NCBI RefSeq assembly: GCF_000143085.1
Contig: NC_014315.1
Location: 2,386,001 to 2,450,000, forward strand
Length of the DNA: 64,000 nucleotides
Reading direction: 5' to 3'
Source of the DNA: Nitrosococcus watsonii C-113
GTDB lineage: Bacteria > Pseudomonadota > Gammaproteobacteria > Nitrosococcales > Nitrosococcaceae
Shown here: positions 58,641 through 64,000 of the stretch, piece after piece
Numbering within the stretch: the first letter of the stretch is position 1
How the letters are laid out: the number at the start of each line of letters is the position of its first letter
The notes under the pieces: model-generated
What the model saw: the letters and a program-made list of their open reading frames with translations, nothing else
Told to the model about the DNA's origin: nothing
Databases searched by the model: none
Position numbers and translations under genes: made by a program

Positions 58641-58978
58641 GAAAACTTCCCCTGTCCCCTCCTGGACTAAACGGGTGGGTAGATTCCGCCCCATCTATTA
58701 TAAAATCCTGCTGGTTACAATAAGACCGGCACTGATCCCATTCTGACACCGTAGCCGTAATACTACAGGATAGGAATATACCTCCACCCTGTAACAGAAA
58801 ATAAAAACGGCACGGGCACTCCTGTAATAAACAAAACTAAATATTGATTTATTAAATGCTAATGATTATTATTTATCACCAAATTATTATTAGCATATAT
58901 CTGCCGCTTGCTGGAGAGCAAGTGAATTTTATTGATGATGGCAGAGCATCGAGAGGGTTAGAGAGGAAACAGCAAGGG
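58641..58978. other. 338-base upstream region of the TonB-dependent receptor
   Basis: Holds no gene. It contains the Fur-like palindrome at 58856-58896 and an A/T-rich leader. I saw no cobalamin riboswitch box. A long in-frame extension of the receptor gene starts at 58856 but begins inside the operator and is not a signal peptide. Confidence 0.6.
58856..58896. promoter_or_regulatory. Fur-like operator (interrupted palindrome)
   Basis: The 19-mer starting GCTAATGATTATTATTTAT (from 58858) matches the Fur consensus GATAATGATAATCATTATC at 13 positions. The larger region is palindromic: ATGCTAAT (58856-58863) pairs with ATTAGCAT (58889-58896), so two overlapping Fur boxes are likely. It lies 83-123 bases before the receptor start, as expected for iron repression. 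Confidence 0.7.
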
Positions 58979-61012
58979 ATGAGAAAAATAATAAGATACA
59001 CGACAACAGCGATCATCCCGCCGGCCCTATGGGCCGGGATGATCGCGCAAGCAGAAACCAAGCCACCTTTGAAGGCAGAAAATCATGCTTTTGAGCCCAT
59101 GACCGTCATCGTTACCCGCACTGAACGCTCCTTGGCGGAATTACCTGCTTCGGTAAGTGTTATGGATAGCGAACAGATTATGCGCCGCCAGGCCCAAAGC
59201 ATGGATGATCTCTTACAGGTCCTGCCTAACGTCGATTTCACCTCCGGACCCCGTCCTATCGGCGAAACCCTGACGATTCGCGGTCTGAGCAGCGAGCGAA
59301 TCCTGACGACCATCGATGGCGCCCGGCAGGATTCCAGCATAGGTCATCTTGGCCGTTTTTTTATCGAGCCGGATCTACTGAAACGGGTTGATGTCCTGCG
59401 CGGGCCGGCCTCGGCGATTTACGGCAGCGGCGCCCTCGGCGGAGTTGTTACCATGACTACCCGGGAGGCAAGCGATTTTCTTGCCCCCGGCCAACGTTTC
59501 GGCGCTCGGCTCAAGGGCGGTTACCAAAGCGTTAATAATGAGGGTTCAACCAGCGCCGCTCTGCTCGGACGGGCTTCTGACTGGGATTTCCTGGGTAATT
59601 TTTCCTATCGGGACTCCGGCGATATCACGCTGGCCAGCGGCCAAGAACTAGATAGCTCGGCCGCGGAAAACTTTTCCGGACTGGCCCGCGTGAGCTATAA
59701 ACCTGGCGCCCATCGGCTGCGTATTGGCGGCGATTACTTTAGTACCGAAGGTATTTTTCCCGCCAATCCCCAAACCGTATCGGACGGGGCCAATGAAAAT
59801 GCCGCGACCAAAATCGAACGCCGCACCTACACCTTCCAGTATAGCTATGATGATTCCGCTCATCCTTGGTTTAAACCCAAATTCAATGTTTACCGCAATG
59901 AGTTGCGCGACAGCCGAAATCGCCTGGAAAGCGGCAGGCAAACCACCAGCGAGTTTATCACCACCGGATTTAATCTCCAAAACAGCATGGATTTTGGCGA
60001 TCCTCAAGATTTTTTAATGCAAACAATTACTTTAGGGGTGAATTACTTCAAGGATGAAGAGGAAGGTCGGGAAAATGGCAATCCCCGGCCCTCCTTTCCC
60101 AAAGCGAACAGCGATGTGTGGGGATTTTACATTCAAGACGAAATCTCCCTTGGGCAATACTTCAGTCTTATTCCGGCGGTACGCTATGACCGCTATACGT
60201 TAGAGCTAGAAGAGGGGGCTGGCGGGAGCACCACCGATGAGGCCATTTCTCCCCGTATCGGCGGGATGATCCACCTCGCTTCCTGGCTCAACCTATGGGG
60301 CAGTTACGGCAAGGCATTTCGAGCCCCTACCCTGCCCGAGCGTTTCACCGAAGGACTCCACTTCCGAGGAGTTCCAGGCCGTTTTCCCGATAATTTCTTC
60401 ATCCCCAACCCAGATCTTAAACCAGAAACGGTTTATACGTGGGAAGCCGGTTTCAAGAGTGCCTGGGAAGAGTTACTGACGGCAACGGATCGGCTAAATC
60501 TGGAATTTACCTATTTCGATACTAAAGCCGATAATTTTATCGATCTAAAGGTCAATACCCTGGCCGGTACGACGCAAAATGCCAACCTTGATAAGGCGCG
60601 TCTCCACGGTTTCGAAACGGGCGTTCGCTATGATAGTGAGTACTTTTTTGCCGGGGCTAGTTTTGGCCGCACATACGGTGAAAACACTAATACTGGCTTA
60701 CCCCTCACCAACGTACAACCTGCCAAGGGCGTGGTTAATCTAGGCGGGCGTTTTTCCCCCTGGGGGCTTGTGTTCGGTGGACGGGGCCGCTTTGTTGCCA
60801 AGCAAGATCGCGTGCCTCCTGGTGTGCTAGAGGCCGCTGGCTATAGCGTCTATGACCTATATGCCACTTGGCTGCTTTCCTCCGCTGGACTCAAAGAGCT
60901 GCGAATGGATTTTGGTATCGACAATCTAACCAATAAAGAATACAGACGCTATCTTTCGGTGATCGAGGAGGCGGGGCGTAACTTCAAGGTAGCGCTCACT
61001 TATCAATTCTAA
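58979..61012 (+). CDS. TonB-dependent outer-membrane receptor, haem/haemoprotein type
   Basis: This 677-residue receptor has a signal peptide (RKIIRYTTTAIIPPALWAGM, cleaved near AQA-ET), the TonB box region MTVIVTRTER, a plug domain (LRGPASAIYGSGALGGVV) and a 22-strand-type barrel ending in NFKVALTYQF with terminal Phe. The barrel contains FRAP (near 446) and NPDL (near 477) with a histidine between them (GLHF), the signature of haem/haemoglobin receptors. I start it at the second methionine cluster because the upstream extension overlaps the Fur site. It leads a probable three-gene unit. Confidence 0.88.
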   Translation: MRKIIRYTTTAIIPPALWAGMIAQAETKPPLKAENHAFEPMTVIVTRTERSLAELPASVSVMDSEQIMRRQAQSMDDLLQVLPNVDFTSGPRPIGETLTIRGLSSERILTTIDGARQDSSIGHLGRFFIEPDLLKRVDVLRGPASAIYGSGALGGVVTMTTREASDFLAPGQRFGARLKGGYQSVNNEGSTSAALLGRASDWDFLGNFSYRDSGDITLASGQELDSSAAENFSGLARVSYKPGAHRLRIGGDYFSTEGIFPANPQTVSDGANENAATKIERRTYTFQYSYDDSAHPWFKPKFNVYRNELRDSRNRLESGRQTTSEFITTGFNLQNSMDFGDPQDFLMQTITLGVNYFKDEEEGRENGNPRPSFPKANSDVWGFYIQDEISLGQYFSLIPAVRYDRYTLELEEGAGGSTTDEAISPRIGGMIHLASWLNLWGSYGKAFRAPTLPERFTEGLHFRGVPGRFPDNFFIPNPDLKPETVYTWEAGFKSAWEELLTATDRLNLEFTYFDTKADNFIDLKVNTLAGTTQNANLDKARLHGFETGVRYDSEYFFAGASFGRTYGENTNTGLPLTNVQPAKGVVNLGGRFSPWGLVFGGRGRFVAKQDRVPPGVLEAAGYSVYDLYATWLLSSAGLKELRMDFGIDNLTNKEYRRYLSVIEEAGRNFKVALTYQF

Positions 61013-61043
61013 CCCCCATCCCCCTTAACTAAGGAGTCCCCTC

Positions 61044-61337
61044 ATGACTGATCATAAAGCATATTCCCCCAGCACTTTCCCACCCCAGGGCCTTATTCAA
61101 CTCCAGGCGGTCACCTGCCGGCTTATGCTTCGTTATACCCATCACGCTTCCCCTTACCTGGCCTCGACCGTCGCCCGTTATCTGCGCCTACTCAGCGAGC
61201 ATCCCGTAGTCCAAAACGAGCCAGAATGTCGCGCAACCTACTTACATCTACTAGACGATTGGCAGCGCTTAACCTTGGGGCGCTCCTATTCCCATGAACC
61301 CCTAACGCCGGTCAGCATGAAGCCAGGTCGGCATTAA
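61044..61337 (+). CDS. Conserved-looking 97-residue protein, unknown function
   Basis: I do not recognise this protein. It has a clear AAGGAG ribosome site 7 bases before the ATG and starts 31 bases after the receptor gene. It is soluble-looking, without a signal peptide, His/Tyr-rich (LMLRYTHHASPYLASTV) with two cysteines and a helical middle (ARYLRLLSEHPVVQNEPECR). Being between the receptor and the exported chelatase-like gene, it may be a small haem- or metal-handling factor. That is inference only. Confidence 0.7.
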   Translation: MTDHKAYSPSTFPPQGLIQLQAVTCRLMLRYTHHASPYLASTVARYLRLLSEHPVVQNEPECRATYLHLLDDWQRLTLGRSYSHEPLTPVSMKPGRH

Positions 61338-61418
61338 ATTTTACAAGATAAATAAGCCCCAGGGGGCCGAACTCCGGTCCTCGTCTACTTCCTTAATAAG
61401 ATGAGGTAATAAATTATA

Positions 61419-63095
61419 ATGTCTCGGCTGTTTTTCTTACTTGTTCTATGGGTCTTCCCCCTCCTTGCTGGCGCCTCGGAAAAAATAGGCATTCTGGTAG
61501 TTGCCCAAGACCGGGGTACCGTCGGCAATCAAGAACTTACAGCTACCACCGCTGATCTAGACTCGGAATATCCGGTGAAGCTTCTGCTCATCGGACCCGA
61601 TTATCAGGGTATCGAGAACGGCTATAAGGATTATATCAACACGGCCCAGAGTTTTTTTCATGAGCGGGGAGCAAATAAAATTATCGCCGTTCCCCTTTTC
61701 GTCTCGGAAACAGATCATCATCTCGGGCTTTTTCGCGACAAAATTGAAACCGCTATGGCGCCGGCGACCCTCACCTGGACGCCCGCGCTAGAAGAAAGCT
61801 ACCTTCTGCGGGAAATAGTGCTCGACCGAATTAATTCGGTGAGTAAAACGCCAGAGACGGAACGAATTGTGCTATGGCTATCAGGCGCCAGCGATACCAC
61901 AAGCGCTGCCAATCTGCAATCACTGGGCGAGCGTCTTCTCAACGATATTCGTCCCCATATTACCTTTTCCGAAACGGCCGTTGCAGTTACCTACGCCAAT
62001 ACGGTATCAGGTTTAGAAGTAGAAACAGCGAAAACTGAGACGGAGGCCCTGGTGGAGCGCTTCTCTAAGGCAGGGCATACTCTCATTATTCCCGTGGCCA
62101 TTGGCCCCAAAGCAACCCCCCACATGTCCCTGGAAGCCTCGCTAGCGCGGGATTATGGCCGCAACGGGGCACGCGTCGCCAAGAGTCTCATGCCTCACCC
62201 GGCAGTGCGCACCTGGCTCCAGCGAATGGTGAATGCCCATGTTCCCGTAACGGAAGAAACCCTTGGCATCATTATCATGCCCCACGGCGCCACCGCGCCT
62301 TATAATGACGGTATCATCGCTGCCATGCCAAGCATGGTGGAGCGTTACCCAACAGCCTTCGCCTTCGGCATGGCAAGCTCTTTTACTATCGCCCAAGCGG
62401 TAAAAGAGTTGGAAAACGCAGGCGTGCGCCACGGGGTCTTCTTACGCCTCTACGCCTTGCCACGCCATCTGCGCGAGGCCAGCGACTATATTCTTGGACT
62501 CCGTTTGACGCCACCAACCCACAACCATGGCGGAATACCTGAGCGCGTGCATACCTCCATCAGCTTTGTCACCACCGGCGGCTATCAGACCGATCCTCTA
62601 ATCTCGGAAATTCTTAAAGACCGGGTTTTAGAGGTAAGCCAGAATCCTCCGCAAGAAAGCGTTCTTCTTCTCTCCCACGGCGGCAGAAGTGATGAAACGA
62701 ATGCGGCCGATCTTGCCCTCATTACTGACCATAACATCGCTGCCATCAAAGCTGCGCTCCCGTCCCCCTTCCGTGACATCCGCGCTATGTCCCTACGAGA
62801 GGACTGGCCCGATAAGCGGGCCAAAGCGGTACGCGAAATCCGCGCTTTTATCGAACAGGCCAATAAAGGAGAAGGCCGGGCCATCGTCGTTTCCAACCGG
62901 CTTTATGGCTCTGGACCCTATGCCACCCATTTAGATGGCCTGGAGTATGTCATGAACGGGCAAGGCTTGATCCCTCATTCCAACTTCACCCGCTGGGTAG
63001 AAAAAAGCCTGCGGAAAAGCATCGCCACACTCAAAGCTGGCGCTCAAAGACAATCAACCGACATTGCAGCAAGCCACCCCAGCCTTTCCCATTGA
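61419..63095 (+). CDS. Exported CbiX/ferrochelatase-like protein with four half-domains
   Basis: This 558-residue protein begins with a signal peptide (MSRLFFLLVLWVFPLLAGAS, cleavage near AGA-SEK). The rest looks like four consecutive CbiX/SirB-type class II chelatase half-domains: (1) IGILVVAQDRG with VPLFVSETDHHLGLF near 97; (2) IVLWLSGASD with IIPVAIGPKATPHMSLEASL near 232; (3) GIIIMPHGATAPYNDGI near 286; (4) VLLLSHGGRSDE near 419 with VVSNRLYGSGPYATHLDG near 502. Family chelatases insert Co2+, Ni2+ or Fe2+ into tetrapyrroles in the cytoplasm; this copy would be periplasmic. Candidate metal-binding histidines remain in three of the four parts. Context suggests haem or another metallo-tetrapyrrole as substrate. 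Confidence 0.8.
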   Translation: MSRLFFLLVLWVFPLLAGASEKIGILVVAQDRGTVGNQELTATTADLDSEYPVKLLLIGPDYQGIENGYKDYINTAQSFFHERGANKIIAVPLFVSETDHHLGLFRDKIETAMAPATLTWTPALEESYLLREIVLDRINSVSKTPETERIVLWLSGASDTTSAANLQSLGERLLNDIRPHITFSETAVAVTYANTVSGLEVETAKTETEALVERFSKAGHTLIIPVAIGPKATPHMSLEASLARDYGRNGARVAKSLMPHPAVRTWLQRMVNAHVPVTEETLGIIIMPHGATAPYNDGIIAAMPSMVERYPTAFAFGMASSFTIAQAVKELENAGVRHGVFLRLYALPRHLREASDYILGLRLTPPTHNHGGIPERVHTSISFVTTGGYQTDPLISEILKDRVLEVSQNPPQESVLLLSHGGRSDETNAADLALITDHNIAAIKAALPSPFRDIRAMSLREDWPDKRAKAVREIRAFIEQANKGEGRAIVVSNRLYGSGPYATHLDGLEYVMNGQGLIPHSNFTRWVEKSLRKSIATLKAGAQRQSTDIAASHPSLSH

Positions 63096-63163
63096 AAGAA
63101 GCTTTTCCCTTTTGGCTTCTTGGCAAAAGTCTTGAAGTATTAGAGAGGGGGTGGTTGGAGGCA

Positions 63164-63206
63164 GGGGATAGGGAAATCCCCGCACCGATTCGCTTTTGGC
63201 GAATCG
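63164..63206. terminator. Two adjacent hairpins after the CbiX-like gene
   Basis: GGGGAT (63164-63169) pairs with ATCCCC (63176-63181). CGATTCGC (63186-63193) pairs with GCGAATCG (63199-63206). Both are perfect but lack T runs. They lie in the 230-base gene-free gap between two convergent genes. Confidence 0.5.
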
Positions 63207-63253
63207 AGACATCCGAAAGATGCTCCCAGGAGCGCGCCAGAGAGGATGCGCAT

Positions 63254-63287
63254 CAAATCCTTTTTTCGGGGAGAAAAAACGGATTTG
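63254..63287. terminator. Bidirectional terminator-like hairpin before truD 3' end
   Basis: CAAATCCTTTTTTC (63254-63267), loop GGGGA, GAAAAAACGGATTTG (63273-63287): a 14-pair stem with one bulged C. The T and A runs are part of the stem, so it can act for either strand. It lies 39 bases past the truD stop. Confidence 0.6.
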
Positions 63288-63325
63288 CAGAACAACTACT
63301 CTCTCGCCTCCCATTGTCCCCTATT

Positions 63326-64000
63326 TTATTCATCTAAAAGGAAAGACTGTCCCACCGCCTCTTGGGTCCTGACCACTTCCCGCAATACGGTGGTGGCATA
63401 AGCCCCAGCGGGTAAACGAAAATGAAGCTGCAAGCTATCCGTAGCAGGAAAAGACCATTCCAAATCGGCTACCATTAAACGCAAACTACGGCGCTCTTGC
63501 TTTAAACCTGCCTGCTCCAGACCTTCCCGCCATAATGCGTAATCCGCCAATACCTCTTCCTCAAGAGCCCTGCTCATCCTCTTAGTGAGAGATTCCCCTC
63601 GCCCCCATAAAGGGCCGCTAGGATGGCAGTCGAAGCGCCTCACCCGGGCTTGCAAGGCTTCATCTATGCTCTCCGCTACAAAAAAGCCATGGCTGCCATC
63701 CAGGATAAGCGCCTCGCCTGGAAGTGGTTGCTGCCAATTAGCCGCCTGAACGCGCTCCGACAAAACCCTATTAAATAAAAAAGCACGTGCTGCCGAGAGC
63801 AGCAGTCCCCGTAAATAACGCTCCCTGGGTGGTTTGCCCCCACTAAACCAGCGCTGCGCTTGAGCCAGATTCTGGCCCCCCCGGCCAAAACGCTGCGGCC
63901 CGAAGTAATTGGGAATCCCGGTGGCTTTAATCTGTGCTAGGCGGTCACAAACGACCTCCCGATTGCCCTGGAAACGGCGCAAGGTCAACAGAAAACGATT
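63326..64000 (-). CDS. truD: tRNA pseudouridine(13) synthase TruD, C-terminal part (cut by window end)
   Basis: About 224 residues are open to the window edge, so the start and the catalytic aspartate lie outside. TruD features are GIPNYFGPQRFGRGGQNLAQ, the insertion-domain stretch LILDGSHGFF, GPLWGRGESL, and the closing FRLPAGAYATTVLREVV. TruD isomerises U13 in tRNA-Glu. It converges with the CbiX-like gene. Confidence 0.95.
   Translation of the reverse strand, partial: NRFLLTLRRFQGNREVVCDRLAQIKATGIPNYFGPQRFGRGGQNLAQAQRWFSGGKPPRERYLRGLLLSAARAFLFNRVLSERVQAANWQQPLPGEALILDGSHGFFVAESIDEALQARVRRFDCHPSGPLWGRGESLTKRMSRALEEEVLADYALWREGLEQAGLKQERRSLRLMVADLEWSFPATDSLQLHFRLPAGAYATTVLREVVRTQEAVGQSFLLDE

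Noticed and set aside
58641-58855. Cobalamin riboswitch before the TonB-dependent receptor
   Set aside because: No B12-box-like sequence was found. The Fur-like operator and haem-receptor motifs point to iron instead.
58856-58978. N-terminal extension of the TonB-dependent receptor (41 extra residues)
   Set aside because: It starts inside the Fur-like palindrome, has no ribosome site and is not a signal peptide. A proper signal peptide begins at 58979.

Overview
The window looks like chromosome from a free-living, motile gammaproteobacterium. The gene content (Pseudomonas-type FleQ/FleR flagellar control, ubiE-ubiJ-ubiB, tgt-yajC-secD-secF, mpl, yciO/yciB-type genes) and the protein sequences suggest the Chromatiales, most likely Nitrosococcus or a close relative. 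That assignment is from recognition, not from a search.

Layout. 1-2783 (+): end of ubiE, then ubiJ and ubiB (ubiquinone synthesis). 2872-9797 (-): an operon-like run tgt, yajC, secD, secF, an unknown five-helix membrane protein, mpl and ubiX. 9997-10695 (+): pyrF. 10704-37890 (-): one uninterrupted flagellar block of 27 kb. Read in the direction of transcription it runs flgBCDEFGHIJKL, fliC, flaG, fliD, fliS, fliT, fleQ, fleR, fliEFGHIJ, fliK. Promoter-like sequences suggest a Pseudomonas-type hierarchy. There are sigma-54 -24/-12 elements before fleR, fliK and flgB and a near-perfect sigma-28 element before fliC. The sensor kinase gene fleS is missing from its usual place beside fleR, and the FleR receiver has lost key residues. 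38100-49327: a SirB2-type membrane protein, a PlsC/acyl-ACP synthetase fusion (aas), clpB with a sigma-32-like promoter, a second acyltransferase, yciO, a PHP phosphoesterase, yciB-yciI-bolA and ppk1. 49346-51405: a small accessory patch. It holds a pentapeptide-repeat gene translationally coupled to an unlisted 43-residue membrane peptide, a decayed IS630-type element, and a 5'-deleted, frameshifted mazG remnant. 51406-58640: hspQ, a PduO-type cobalamin adenosyltransferase, ampD, nadC, gdhA, cysG and a GGDEF-EAL protein.

58641-63095 is the most interesting part. A palindromic Fur-like operator precedes a TonB-dependent receptor with haem-receptor signatures. It is followed by an unrecognised 97-residue protein and an exported protein that appears to be built from four CbiX/ferrochelatase-like half-domains. 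I read this as a candidate iron-regulated tetrapyrrole uptake and periplasmic metal-handling system. The window ends inside truD (-).

No rRNA, tRNA, CRISPR array or intact mobile element was seen.
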